Assembly (NCBI RefSeq): GCF_014295035.1
Contig: NZ_CP060404.1
Span: 2,940,501 to 3,004,500 of the forward strand
DNA: 64,000 nt
Origin: Streptomyces buecherae
Lineage (GTDB): Bacteria > Actinomycetota > Actinomycetes > Streptomycetales > Streptomycetaceae
Direction of reading: 5' to 3'
The position numbers and the translations under genes are program-made. Positions 34,195 through 42,545 of the stretch are shown piece by piece (positions within the stretch are counted from its first letter, which is position 1; each line of letters starts with the position of its first letter). The notes beneath the pieces are model-generated. The model was given only the letters and a program-made list of their open reading frames with translations, was not told where the DNA came from and searched no databases.

Positions 34195-34224
34195 ATGTCC
34201 AGCCCCGAGGCGTCCAGACGCTAG
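34195..34224 (+). CDS. candidate leader peptide (MSSPEASRR) upstream of the MFS exporter
   Basis: ATG 34195 to TAG 34222-34224 encodes nine residues, MSSPEASRR. The stop codon runs directly into a perfect hairpin (34223-34244) followed by TTT. Short leader peptides next to hairpins control several chloramphenicol resistance genes by ribosome stalling. No strong ribosome site is visible (CTGCGG is weak), so this is a proposal based on position. Confidence 0.45.
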   Translation: MSSPEASRR

Positions 34225-34244
34225 CCACCGGTCATCCGGTGGCT
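34223..34244 (+). promoter_or_regulatory. hairpin: candidate attenuator of the MFS exporter gene
   Basis: AGCCACCGG (34223-34231) and CCGGTGGCT (34236-34244) form a perfect 9-bp stem with loop TCAT, followed by TTTCC. It overlaps the stop of the nine-codon leader ORF, and about 385 bases separate it from the exporter start. A stalled ribosome could prevent the hairpin and allow read-through. Confidence 0.5.
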
Positions 34245-34629
34245 TTCCGCGTTGCCGCACCGTAGCCCCGCCCGCACAGGGCCCGGGCTCCGTCGGCCGT
34301 GGTGGACGCGTCACCCGCCCCGCGCGTACGGGGCCGGGCCGCGCTCGCCGTAGCGGGCTGCCTCCTCGTACGCGACGTCGCGCACGGCACGCCATCGGAT
34401 CACCGCGTTACGGGCTGTCTCCCCTTACCCCAGCCGTCGGCGCGCCCGGTGCCCGCGGCGGTGGGTCGTGCGCGCGGTGGCCGCGCGCCTCCCGGTCGGG
34501 TCGCCGAGCCGATGCGCTCGCGCCCTGCCGTGGCGGCGCCGCGGCCCGCCGCCGTGCCGCCGACCGCCGCCGCCACCCGGCACCGGCCTTCCGATGGTTC
34601 CGATCCATCCGATGCTTCGGAGTCTCGCC

Positions 34630-35820
34630 GTGCCCTTTTCGCTCTACATGCTGGGCCTCGCGGTATTCGCCCAGGGAACCTCTGAGTTCATGCTGTCCGG
34701 CCTGTTGCCGGACATCGCCCGTGACCTCGACGTGTCCGTCTCCACCGCGGGGACGCTGACCTCGGCGTTCGCCGTGGGGATGATGATCGGCGCGCCGTTG
34801 ATGGCGCTGGCCAGCATGCGCTGGTCGCGCCGGCGCGCGTTGCTGGTGTTCCTGAACGCGTTCCTGGTCCTGCACGTGATCGGCGCCGTGACCACGAGCT
34901 TCCCGGTGCTGCTCGGCACCCGGGTGCTCGCGGCGCTGGCCAACGCCGGCTTCCTCGCGGTGGCGCTGGCCACCGCGACCAGCCTGGCCCCGCCGAACGC
35001 CAAGGCCCGCGCCACCTCCGTGCTGCTCGGCGGCGTCACCGTGGCCTGCGTCGCGGGCGTGCCCGGCGGCGCGCTGCTCGGCCAACTCTGGGGCTGGCGG
35101 GCCGCGTTCTGGGCCGTGGCCGTGGTCTCGGCGCCGGCCGTGTTCGCCATCGTGCGGGCCGTGCCCGCGACGGCGGGCGCGGCGGCGGGCCCGGTCAGCG
35201 CGCGCCGAGAACTGCGCGCCCTGCGCGCGCCGCGGCTCTCCGTCGTGCTGCTGCTCGGCGCGTTGGTCAACGGGGCGACGTTCTGCGCGCTGACCTACCT
35301 CGCCTCGGTGGCCACCGAGGTCACCGGCCTCGGCGAGGGGTGGTTGCCGGTGTTGCTCGCGCTGTTCGGCGTGGGCTCGTTCCTCGGCGTGACGCTCAGC
35401 GGCCGGGTGGCCGACAGCCGCCCGGTGCCGCTCCTGCTGGCCGGTGGCGCGGCGCTGCTCGTCGGCTGGGCCGCGTTCGCGCTGACGGCCGGCAGCGCGG
35501 TGGCCACCGTCGCGTTCGTGCTGGTCCAGGGCACGCTGTCGTTCGCCGTCGGCTCCACGCTGATCGCGCGGGCGCTGTACGCGGCGGGCGCGGCCCCCAC
35601 CCTCGGCGGCAGCTTCGCCACGGCCGCGTTCAACGTGGGCGCCGCGGTCGGCCCGGCGGCCGGCGCCCTGGCCATCGGCGCGGGCGCCGGTTACCGCGCG
35701 CCCCTGTGGGTCAGCGCCGTGCTCGTCGCCCTCGCGTTCGCCGTGGCCGGCCTGGCCACGGCCGTACGCCGCCGCTCCGCGGCCGACCCCGACGCGCCGG
35801 CACCGGCGCCGACCGCCTGA
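34630..35820 (+). CDS. MFS exporter, Cmx/CmlR-type (chloramphenicol efflux family)
   Basis: The 396-residue, 12-helix protein strongly resembles the Cmx/CmrA/CmlR chloramphenicol exporters: N-terminus P-F-S-L-Y-M-L-G-L-A-V-F-A-Q-G-T-S-E-F-M-L-S-G-L-L-P-D-I-A and motif A-like M-R-W-S-R-R-R-A. GTG 34630 is chosen because GGAG lies seven bases upstream and known family members begin at this point; ATGs at 34594 and 34612 would add 6-12 residues. It should pump phenicols or similar drugs out by proton antiport. The long leader with a hairpin suggests induction. A hairpin terminator follows. Confidence 0.88.
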   Translation: MPFSLYMLGLAVFAQGTSEFMLSGLLPDIARDLDVSVSTAGTLTSAFAVGMMIGAPLMALASMRWSRRRALLVFLNAFLVLHVIGAVTTSFPVLLGTRVLAALANAGFLAVALATATSLAPPNAKARATSVLLGGVTVACVAGVPGGALLGQLWGWRAAFWAVAVVSAPAVFAIVRAVPATAGAAAGPVSARRELRALRAPRLSVVLLLGALVNGATFCALTYLASVATEVTGLGEGWLPVLLALFGVGSFLGVTLSGRVADSRPVPLLLAGGAALLVGWAAFALTAGSAVATVAFVLVQGTLSFAVGSTLIARALYAAGAAPTLGGSFATAAFNVGAAVGPAAGALAIGAGAGYRAPLWVSAVLVALAFAVAGLATAVRRRSAADPDAPAPAPTA

Positions 35821-35836
35821 GTCCGAGGCCGTCCGA

Positions 35837-35867
35837 GGGCGGCCGTCCCCGGTCGGGACGGCCGCCC
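35837..35867. terminator. bidirectional terminator between MFS and hydrolase genes
   Basis: GGGCGGCCGTCCC (35837-35849) and GGGACGGCCGCCC (35855-35867) make a perfect 13-bp stem with a 5-base loop, between two convergent genes. Confidence 0.85.
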
Positions 35868-35978
35868 CGTGGGCCGGTCCGACGTGCTGAGCGTCGCCGC
35901 CGGCCGACCGCGCCCGCCGTCAGCTACCCGGTGCGTCCGCGTTCCCGGAGGGCGGGCGAGGGGCGGCCCGGGGCCGGT

Positions 35979-36860
35979 TCACCGCTCGGGCGGCGGGGCG
36001 AGGAAGTCCGCGAGGGAGGAGGCGAGCGCCTGCGGCGCCTCCTCGGCCACGTGGTGCCCGGAGTCGATGCCGTGGCCCCGTACGTCCGGTGCCCACTGCC
36101 GCCAGATCCGCAACGGGTCCCCGTACAGGTCCTCCAGGTCGTCCCGCAGCGACCACAGGGCCAGTGCCGGGCACCGGACGCGCCGCCCGGCGGCGCGGTC
36201 CTCCTCCTCGTGTCGCCGGTCGACGGTGAGGCCGGCCCGGTAGTCCTCCAGCATCGCCCGCACCACGTCGGGGTTGCGCGTGGCCGCGCGGAACTCGTCG
36301 TGGTTCTCCTGGCCCATGCGGTGCGGATCGCCGTGGTACCAGCGGTCCGGGTCGGCGTTGATGACCCGCTCGGGGATGTCCGGCTGGGCGAAGAAGAACC
36401 AGTGCCACCACTGCGTGGCGAACTCGGTCGTGATGCGGGACAGGTGCTCGCTGATGGGCAGGCAGTCGATCAGCGCCACCCGCGAGACCGTGTCGGGATG
36501 GTCGAGCGCGAGACGCAGCGCGACAGCGCCCCCGCGGTCGTGCCCGGCGAGCGCGAAGCGGTCGTGGCCCAGGGAGCGCATGACCTCGACCACGTCACCG
36601 GCGACGGCCCGCTTGGCGTACCCGGTGTGGTCCGCGGTGGGCGCCGGGCCGGTGGACCGGCCGTAACCCCGGAGGTCGGGGCAGACCACGGTGAAGCCGG
36701 CCTGGACGAGGAGTGGGGCGACCCGGTGCCAGGTCGCGGAGGTCCGTGGGTGGCCGTGCAGCAGTACCACCGGCGGCCCCTGACCGCCGTACCGCACGAA
36801 GATCGACGCTTCGCCGACCCGGATCTGCCTGGCCTCGAAATCCTCGAACAAGGCTCGCAC
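35979..36860 (-). CDS. alpha/beta hydrolase related to haloacetate dehalogenase / epoxide hydrolase
   Basis: GTG 36860 gives a 293-residue enzyme of normal family length; the longer frame upstream is Pro/Arg-rich and lacks homology features. Motifs: V-V-L-L-H-G-H-P (oxyanion region), nucleophile elbow G-H-D-R-G-G with Asp as nucleophile, cap segment H-W-F-F-F-A-Q-P, and His in S-G-H-H-V-A-E-E-A-P. This is the fluoroacetate dehalogenase-like group, which cleaves C-halogen bonds or epoxides through an aspartyl ester. In the well-studied Rhodopseudomonas enzyme, as I recall, two arginines near the nucleophile (H-D-R-G-x-R) hold the carboxylate; here the second is Ala, so the substrate may differ. 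Confidence 0.85.
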   Translation of the reverse strand: MRALFEDFEARQIRVGEASIFVRYGGQGPPVVLLHGHPRTSATWHRVAPLLVQAGFTVVCPDLRGYGRSTGPAPTADHTGYAKRAVAGDVVEVMRSLGHDRFALAGHDRGGAVALRLALDHPDTVSRVALIDCLPISEHLSRITTEFATQWWHWFFFAQPDIPERVINADPDRWYHGDPHRMGQENHDEFRAATRNPDVVRAMLEDYRAGLTVDRRHEEEDRAAGRRVRCPALALWSLRDDLEDLYGDPLRIWRQWAPDVRGHGIDSGHHVAEEAPQALASSLADFLAPPPER

Positions 36861-37509
36861 CTCCGCCCTCGTTGACCCACCGTTCGCCGCCGCTGTCGGC
36901 CGGGAGCGACCCCGCCCACCGGGAGCACCGGGACCGCCGGGTCCATGGGGACCACCGGGCCGACCGGCGGCGTGGGCCGGCCTCCTCGTCGGCGGGCGCC
37001 GGACTGACACAGCCTCCCTCCTGCCCCCGACGGCGCCATGGACACACCCGCCTCGTCGCGACGCGACGCCGGAGGCCACCGACGCTGTCGCCTGCCGGCG
37101 GGGAAGAGGGCCCACCCACCCCGCCTGGTGGGGTTCGTCTCACCGCCGCACGCGTGAGCCGCGTACGGGCGGGTACTCGGGCCGCCGTGTTTCCCTTCGA
37201 CCGCGTTTCCGCCCCCACCCACCGATCGGCCGCGCCACGGCCCTCGCCGGCCGCGAAGCGGCGCCCGGCACGCCCGGCGCGTCCATCGCGGCGTACCCGC
37301 CAGTCGGCTTCGGGCACGCCGCCGGCCGAGCGCGCCGGGCCCGCTTCGGGTCCGCGCCCCCTCACCCAGCAGGGGCCGCACGCTCGTCCGGGCGCGCGCC
37401 GCCTGGCTGAACTCGCCGGGCGCTCTCGTTTGTCGACCGGTCCCCACGGTCAAGGCTGTGACGTTGCCGCTCTCGGTACCGCACCACACCGCCCCCCAGG
37501 CACGGAGGA
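36861..37509. promoter_or_regulatory. katE upstream region
   Basis: About 650 bases between the divergent hydrolase and katE. Frames here are poor in coding signals. The region contains a sigma-B-like promoter match (37152-37176) and otherwise nothing I can name. Confidence 0.45.
37152..37176 (+). promoter_or_regulatory. candidate sigma-B-type stress promoter for katE
   Basis: GCGT at 37152-37155, a 15-base spacer, then GGGTAC at 37171-37176 fits the S. coelicolor sigma-B consensus GNNT-N14-16-GGGTAC/T. It lies 334 bases before katE. The homologous large catalase CatB of S. coelicolor is sigma-B dependent, which supports the call; the -35 match is weak in information. Confidence 0.4.
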
Positions 37510-39792
37510 ATGATGGGCAAGTCCAATCCGATCAAGGCAGCGGCCGAGAAGCTGGCCGACGCGCTGCGCGACGTCCCCGGCCCGGCCGACGGCATCCCGG
37601 GCAAGCCGGGGCCCGAGACGCCGCCGGTCGACGAGCCGACCGAGCCCCGCGGCCCGCTGCCGCCCAAGCCCGACCAGGGCTCCCCCGCCACCGTCTCCCC
37701 CACCGGGCAGCCGACCGGCGCCGACCCCGGGGACGTGGCGCAGGCCGGTTCGTACCTGACGACCGCGCAGGGCACGCGGCTGTACGAGACGGACAAGTCG
37801 CTGAAGGCCGGCCCGCGCGGCCCGGTGCTGCTCCAGGACCACCACCTGCGCGAGAAGATCACCCACTTCGACCACGAGCGCATCCCGGAGCGCGTGGTGC
37901 ACGCGCGCGGCGCGGCGGCGCACGGCGTCTTCCACGGCTACGGCACGGCCAGCCAGGTGACCAAGGCCGCGTTCCTGGCCAAGGACGTGGCGACGCCGGT
38001 GTTCGTGCGCTTCTCCACCGTGCTGGGCTCGCGCGGCTCGGCCGACACCGTGCGTGACACCCGCGGCTTCGCGACGAAGTTCTACACCACCGAGGGTGTG
38101 TGGGACCTGGTCGGCAACAACATCCCGGTGTTCTTCATCCAGGACGCGATCAAGTTCCCCGACATCATCCACGCCGGCAAGCCGCACCCGGACCGGGAGA
38201 TCCCGCAGGCGCAGAGCGCGCACGACTCGTTCTGGGACTTCGTCTCGCTGCACACCGAGGCGGTCCACCACACCCTGTGGAACATGTCCGACCGTGGCAT
38301 CCCGCGCTCCTACCGCACGATGGAGGGGTTCGGCGTCCACACCTTCCGGCTGGTCAACGCCGAGGGGAAGACGACGCTGGTCAAGTTCCACTGGAAGCCG
38401 AAGCTGGGCGTGCACTCCATGGTCTGGGAGGAGGCGCAGATCGCCGGCGGCGTCGACCCCGACTTCCACCGCCGCGACCTCGCCGACGCGATCGAGGCGG
38501 GCGCGTACCCGCAGTGGGAGCTGGGGATCCAGACCTTCCCCGACACCCCGGAGCAGATGTACGAGGGCATCGACCTGCTCGACCCGACCAAGATCGTCCC
38601 GGAGGAGATCGCGCCCGTGCAGCCGATCGGGCTGCTGACGCTGAACGCCAACCCGACCAACTTCTTCGCCGAGACCGAACAGGTCGCCTTCCACCCCGGC
38701 CACCTGGTGCCCGGCATCGACATCACCGACGACCCGCTGCTCGCCGGGCGGCTGTTCTCGTACCTGGACACCCAGATCACCCGGCTCGCCGGCCCCAACT
38801 TCGGTCAGATCCCGATCAACCGCACGCACGCGCCGGTCAACGACATGCTGCGGGACGGCTTCCACCAGGACGCGGTGCACCGAGGCGTCGCCCCGTACCG
38901 GCCCAACTCGCTCGACGGCGGCTGCCCGTTCCTGGCCGGCGCGGACACCGGCGCGTACATCGAGGTGCCGGCCGAGGTACCGGCGGCCCGCAAGGTACGG
39001 GAGTCGCCGGCCACCTTCGAGGACCACTTCAGCCAGCCGAGGCTGTTCTGGCAGAGCATGACGGACGTGGAGCGCGAGCACATCATCGCCGCGTACACCT
39101 TCGAGCTGGGCAAGTGCTACGAGAACGCGGTCAAGGAACGGCAGCTCAGGGTGCTGGCCAACATCGACCCGGAGCTGTGCGAACAGGTCGCCACCGGCCT
39201 CGGCCTGCCGGTGCCCGAGCCCACCGAGGAACTCACCCCGGTCCGGCCGAGCCCGGCGCTGTCCCAGTTGGGCCAGAGCTGGCCGCTGGACGGCCGGATC
39301 ATCGGCATCGTCACGGGTGGCGGCGGCGACCTGGACGGGGTACGCGCGGTGCGCCAGGCGGTGCTGGACGCGGGCATGGTGCCGCTGGTCGTGGCACCGT
39401 CGGGCGGCCAGCTCGACCCGAACGGCGACCCGATCGCCATCCAGCGCTCGTTCGCCACCGCCCGCTCCATCGAGTTCGACGCCCTCCTGCTGGCCGGCGT
39501 GCCGGGCCCGGGCGCGGACGGGTACGGGGCGCGGGACGCCAAGGCCGGCGACGAGTCGGCGCGCGCCGCCGCCGCGACCGACCCGCGGGTGCTGCTGATG
39601 CTCTCGGAGGCGTACCGGCACGGGAAGGCGATCGGCGGCTGGGCCGGCGCCGACACGGTGCTTGCCGCGGCCGGCATCCCGGCCGACGCGCCGGGCGTCG
39701 TGGTGGCCGAGTCCGGCGACGCCGCCCTCGACCGCCTCACGGAGTTGCTGCCCCACCACCGGGTCTGGGAGCGGTTCGCCCCCGCCATCTGA
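37510..39792 (+). CDS. katE: large-subunit (clade 2, HPII-type) catalase
   Basis: The 760-residue haem catalase breaks down hydrogen peroxide. The core has distal His131 (V-V-H-A-R-G-A-A-A-H-G), the Asn pair 203-204 in V-G-N-N-I-P-V-F-F, and proximal Tyr418 in R-L-F-S-Y-L-D-T-Q. After about residue 560 comes a flavodoxin/DJ-1-like domain (I-I-G-I-V-T-G-G-G-G-D-L-D-G, V-L-L-M-L-S-E-A), which with the long N-terminal arm defines the HPII class. In S. coelicolor the equivalent CatB serves osmotic and stationary-phase stress. GGAGG lies only one base before the ATG at 37510 and four before the next ATG, so the second ATG or a slightly later start is possible. Confidence 0.95.
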   Translation: MMGKSNPIKAAAEKLADALRDVPGPADGIPGKPGPETPPVDEPTEPRGPLPPKPDQGSPATVSPTGQPTGADPGDVAQAGSYLTTAQGTRLYETDKSLKAGPRGPVLLQDHHLREKITHFDHERIPERVVHARGAAAHGVFHGYGTASQVTKAAFLAKDVATPVFVRFSTVLGSRGSADTVRDTRGFATKFYTTEGVWDLVGNNIPVFFIQDAIKFPDIIHAGKPHPDREIPQAQSAHDSFWDFVSLHTEAVHHTLWNMSDRGIPRSYRTMEGFGVHTFRLVNAEGKTTLVKFHWKPKLGVHSMVWEEAQIAGGVDPDFHRRDLADAIEAGAYPQWELGIQTFPDTPEQMYEGIDLLDPTKIVPEEIAPVQPIGLLTLNANPTNFFAETEQVAFHPGHLVPGIDITDDPLLAGRLFSYLDTQITRLAGPNFGQIPINRTHAPVNDMLRDGFHQDAVHRGVAPYRPNSLDGGCPFLAGADTGAYIEVPAEVPAARKVRESPATFEDHFSQPRLFWQSMTDVEREHIIAAYTFELGKCYENAVKERQLRVLANIDPELCEQVATGLGLPVPEPTEELTPVRPSPALSQLGQSWPLDGRIIGIVTGGGGDLDGVRAVRQAVLDAGMVPLVVAPSGGQLDPNGDPIAIQRSFATARSIEFDALLLAGVPGPGADGYGARDAKAGDESARAAAATDPRVLLMLSEAYRHGKAIGGWAGADTVLAAAGIPADAPGVVVAESGDAALDRLTELLPHHRVWERFAPAI

Positions 39793-39807
39793 TCCCCTCG
39801 CCCACGA

Positions 39808-39843
39808 CACGGGGCCCGCGGCCGACCAGGCCCGGGCCCCGTG
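39808..39843 (+). terminator. hairpin terminator after katE
   Basis: CACGGGGCCCG (39808-39818) pairs with CGGGCCCCGTG (39833-39843), 11 bp with a 14-base loop, 16 bases after the katE stop. Confidence 0.78.
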
Positions 39844-40008
39844 CCGTTGCGTTCTGTGACCGTGCCGCGCCGTGCTGTGCCGTTCCAGGCGTCCGGTGCC
39901 ACCCGTGGGACGAGTTTGCCGGGCCGCGATATCGAAAGGAGTACGCCGTGGGTGCCCCGGGTACCCGAGGAGCGGACGTCGATCGTCCCCAAGCGAAAGG
40001 AGACGCAC

Positions 40009-40278
40009 GTGTTGATGGCCCACCCCGCGGTCCTGCAACGGCTCGTCGAGCAGTACGAGGCACTGCGCACACTCCACGCGGAGGCTGGAGACGAGGCGGC
40101 ACGGCAGCGCATGGACGATGTGGCCTACACGCTGTGTGTCTCGACCGGCACCCGCGACGTGGACACCGCGCTGATCACCGCCCGCTACCAGCTCCCCGGC
40201 GCCCGCGTGCAGGACGACTCCCTGCTCGCCAGCGACGGCGACGCGGAACCGGCACAGCCGGTCCCGGGCGGCGTGTAA
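40009..40278 (+). CDS. DUF5133 protein
   Basis: GTG 40009 follows AAAGGAG at ideal spacing; a TTG and ATG just after are alternatives. The 89-residue protein matches DUF5133: M-A-H-P-A-V-L-Q-R-L-V-E-Q-Y-E-A-L, R-Q-R-M-D-D-V-A-Y-T-L-C-V-S-T-G-T-R-D-V, then a variable acidic tail. The family is small, helical, cytosolic and streptomycete-specific as far as I recall; its function is unknown, though members are often seen near stress or regulatory genes. It lies downstream of katE but is separated by a terminator, so it likely has its own promoter in the 39845-39990 gap. Confidence 0.85.
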   Translation: MLMAHPAVLQRLVEQYEALRTLHAEAGDEAARQRMDDVAYTLCVSTGTRDVDTALITARYQLPGARVQDDSLLASDGDAEPAQPVPGGV

Positions 40279-40300
40279 CGACCGCCGCCCCCTCGGTAAC

Positions 40301-40336
40301 CCCAGCGCCCGCGTGCCACGGCACGCGGGCGCTGGG
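40301..40336 (+). terminator. strong hairpin terminator after DUF5133 gene
   Basis: CCCAGCGCCCGCGTGC (40301-40316) and GCACGCGGGCGCTGGG (40321-40336) form a perfect 16-bp stem with loop CACG, followed by TTGTTT. Confidence 0.93.
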
Positions 40337-40375
40337 TTGTTTCAGCGACTCACGGGGGCGGGCTCGGCCAGGGAG

Positions 40376-40567
40376 CTACGCGTCCCCGTCGCCCCCGCCC
40401 GGCTGCGGCTCCCGGGGCGCCTCCGGCGGCATGGGCCCACCGTCGTGCTTGCCCCCGTCGTCCTGGGCGACGGCTTCCAGGTCCCTGGGGTGCCGAAAGG
40501 GAATTCCCCGCCACCCTTCCGCGTCGGGTGTGCGGTTCTCGTACGTCTCGACGGTCGCACCGCTCAT
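40376..40567 (-). CDS. small hypothetical protein
   Basis: The ATG at 40567 has a very good ribosome site (AGGAGG eight bases upstream). The 63-residue product reads V-E-T-Y-E-N-R-T-P-D-A-E-G-W-R-G-I-P-F-R-H-P-R-D-L-E-A-V-A, then a Gly/Pro/Asp-rich end. I do not recognise the family. It is the only frame here with a proper start; its own promoter must lie in the 260-base gap upstream. Confidence 0.62.
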   Translation of the reverse strand: MSGATVETYENRTPDAEGWRGIPFRHPRDLEAVAQDDGGKHDGGPMPPEAPREPQPGGGDGDA

Positions 40568-40830
40568 CCACCAACCTCCTCTTTCGCCAGCGACCACGCC
40601 GCCGTACCGTCGATGGCATGGCCCGTCGGGCCACAGGGGGTTCCTCTGTGGCGGGTCCCCCGCTCCGGCGCTCGACCTGTCCAGGGCTCCACCGCCGGGG
40701 CGGGCGTCGCACTCGCCGCCGCTTGGCCACCGGGAATGGGTAGCGGGGCCAGCGGGGAGAAGTATGTGATTCCACACGTGCACGGCCTTGGGCGGGACGA
40801 GACGTGCGGCGCTAGTTTGGCCGCGTCGCG

Positions 40831-41575
40831 CTAACCCGGCTCGTACTCCCCGTGCGGCGTGGCCCGTTCCCACACCAACTCGAACGCTTTGCGCACGAGT
40901 TGAACCACTTCCGGCTCCGTGCGCCACTCGCGGTCCACGACATCACCCGCCCCGGAGAAGTACGTGAACAGCACCGACTCACCGTCGAACATCCACAGGT
41001 CGGTGCCGGGCAAGGGGATGTCGGCGGCCTTCCGGCGGGGCAACCAGCGGACCAACGGACTCGGTAATCACGAAGCGGAAAGTGCGGCCAGTCGCAAAAA
41101 GAACCTCCTGCCGGAGAACGCGTGCGCCCATCATCTTCTCCAGAACTCCGTCCGTGTAGCCATGTCGACCGAGGACAGCACGGGCGTACTCGGGGGTTTG
41201 CAGCAGGCCCGGGACGCAGGCTGGCTGAAAAAGTCGCATGAGGGTGGTCTGAGCCTCTATGGCCCGGATCTCGTTCTGATGCTTGTGAACGCCGGTGCGC
41301 CGGTATATGCGCCACGCCGTTGCCTCCGTGGCTGCCTGGCGAGCCACTTCGGCCAGTCGCGCCTTGACCTCCTCAGACACCTCCAGAGCCGAGAGGATGC
41401 GCTCCACGTCGATGAGGCTGGGCGCGAGGACACCGTTCTCGATCTTGCTGAGCTTGCTGGGAGACATGACAGCGCTACGGGCCACCGCCTTGGCCTGCTT
41501 CCCACTGGCCGCGCGGAGGTCCCGTAGCGCTCGACCGATATGGACGCCTTTCACGCCGGCTTGTGCAGCTCCCAC
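40831..41575 (-). pseudogene. chimeric broken gene: XRE/DUF5753 N-terminus joined out of frame to a DUF6879 C-terminus
   Basis: From ATG 41575 the frame encodes an XRE helix-turn-helix (A-V-A-R-S-A-V-M-S-P-S-K-L-S-K-I-E-N-G) and most of a DUF5753 domain (R-L-F-Q-P-A-C-V-P-G-L-L-Q-T-P-E-Y-A, T-F-R-F-V-I-T-E-S-V). Directly after F-V-I-T-E-S-V the homology stops and the frame goes on as Pro/Arg-rich residues to 40979. In another frame from about 41061 the sequence V-R-W-L-P-R-R-K-A-A-D-I-P-L-P-G-T-D-L-W-M-F-D-G continues to the TAG at 40831, which looks like the end of a DUF6879 protein. A deletion joining two neighbouring genes near 41060-41070 explains this. The truncated 198-residue regulator might still bind DNA. 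Confidence 0.72.
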
Positions 41576-42081
41576 CAGTCCCGGAAGGGGACAGCGTGGC
41601 TCATGGCAGCGTCACGCCGCTCCAGCCACTCGTGCGCTTGTTTCTCGGGGACGAGTTCCGCGCCCAGGAAATCGCCGCCATCGCCGTACCGCATGGTGAC
41701 GACGGTCCGTTCGTCGAACGTCCAGAAGTCCGGCGCGTCCGACAGCGGGTTCGGTTCGTCGGTCGTGTCGAGGATGAAGAACTCCTCCCCGGCTTCCTGG
41801 TTCCGCACGTACCCCCAACCCAACTCGAACCGCAGGTAGTCACTCAGCGGCCGGGCGAGGACATGCACCCGGTACATGCGCTTACCGGCTTGTGTGGCCT
41901 CTCGTACGGTCGTCACCCACCCAGCCGACTTGTACGCCGCTGGCTGCGGTTCGCCGGCCAGGAAGGCGCGATAGGCTTCCACTCCGCCCGACTTGCTGTA
42001 GTCGTCCAGGGTCTCCAGTCGGAACGCTTCCCGCTCGAAGCTCGTGAAGAGTTTTCCGAATGCGTCAGGCGAGATGTTCAC
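41551..42081 (-). CDS. DUF6879 family protein
   Basis: The 176-residue protein resembles DUF6879: F-E-R-E-A-F-R-L-E-T-L-D-D-Y near the N-terminus, R-V-H-V-L-A-R-P-L-S-D-Y-L-R-F-E-L-G-W-G-Y, E-E-F-F-I-L-D-T, and D-F-W-T-F-D-E-R-T-V-V. The family is known to me as a partner of XRE/DUF397 modules in streptomycetes; its activity is unknown. It overlaps the upstream 68-residue gene by 17 bases and the downstream broken regulator by 25 bases, so the three form an operon in which the last gene has decayed. Confidence 0.82.
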   Translation of the reverse strand: MNISPDAFGKLFTSFEREAFRLETLDDYSKSGGVEAYRAFLAGEPQPAAYKSAGWVTTVREATQAGKRMYRVHVLARPLSDYLRFELGWGYVRNQEAGEEFFILDTTDEPNPLSDAPDFWTFDERTVVTMRYGDGGDFLGAELVPEKQAHEWLERRDAAMSHAVPFRDWWELHKPA

Positions 42082-42271
42082 GGGCCACCCTCAGGAGCAA
42101 GGAAATCGGGACACGGACGACGGTCTCGTTGTCCGGTAACTGCATGGTGGCGAGCGCCTCCTCATCGTCCACCTTGAAGCCCTGGACAAGGACGTTCTCC
42201 GATTCCGCTATGCCCCACACGGTCGGGCAGGGCCCCTCGTCGCACTCACTGGCGAGCTGCTTGATCGTCAC
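42065..42271 (-). CDS. small hypothetical protein of a DUF6879/XRE module, contains a TTA codon
   Basis: GTG 42271 starts a 68-residue protein: T-I-K-Q-L-A-S-E-C-D-E-G-P-C-P-T-V-W, then V-L-V-Q-G-F-K-V-D, then V-V-R-V-P-I-S-L-L-L-R-V-A. I recall the pattern S-E-C-x-x-G-P-C-P-T as a small streptomycete family upstream of DUF6879 genes. One leucine (Q-L-P) is TTA at 42137-42139, so expression may depend on bldA. Overlaps the DUF6879 gene. The longer frame upstream lacks homology features. Confidence 0.72.
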   Translation of the reverse strand: MTIKQLASECDEGPCPTVWGIAESENVLVQGFKVDDEEALATMQLPDNETVVRVPISLLLRVAREHLA

Positions 42272-42545
42272 CGGTTGCCCCCTGTCGATTGGCGTCCGGG
42301 ACGATCCTCGCAACCGCCCAGCGGGTGGGCAAGCCACCTCAGTTGAGAGAACGGGAAACCGGGAATCCGACGCGAACGGTGCCTGCCCCCGCTCCCGCTC
42401 GGCCGGGCGCGCCCACCGGCCGGCTCGCGGCGTCGGTGGCTGCACGTAGGCTGCGCCCTGGTTCAGTCCGCCGAGGGGGCGGGCGGCGCGTGGGGGGTGC
42501 GTTCACCTGATAGCTGCTCGTCATCGTCCGGCGAACCCACCTTCG

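Noticed and set aside
38100..40769. 889-codon plus-strand ORF overlapping katE and DUF5133 in another frame
   Set aside because: Out-of-frame shadow crossing two terminators; composition is Arg/Pro/His-rich with no motif.
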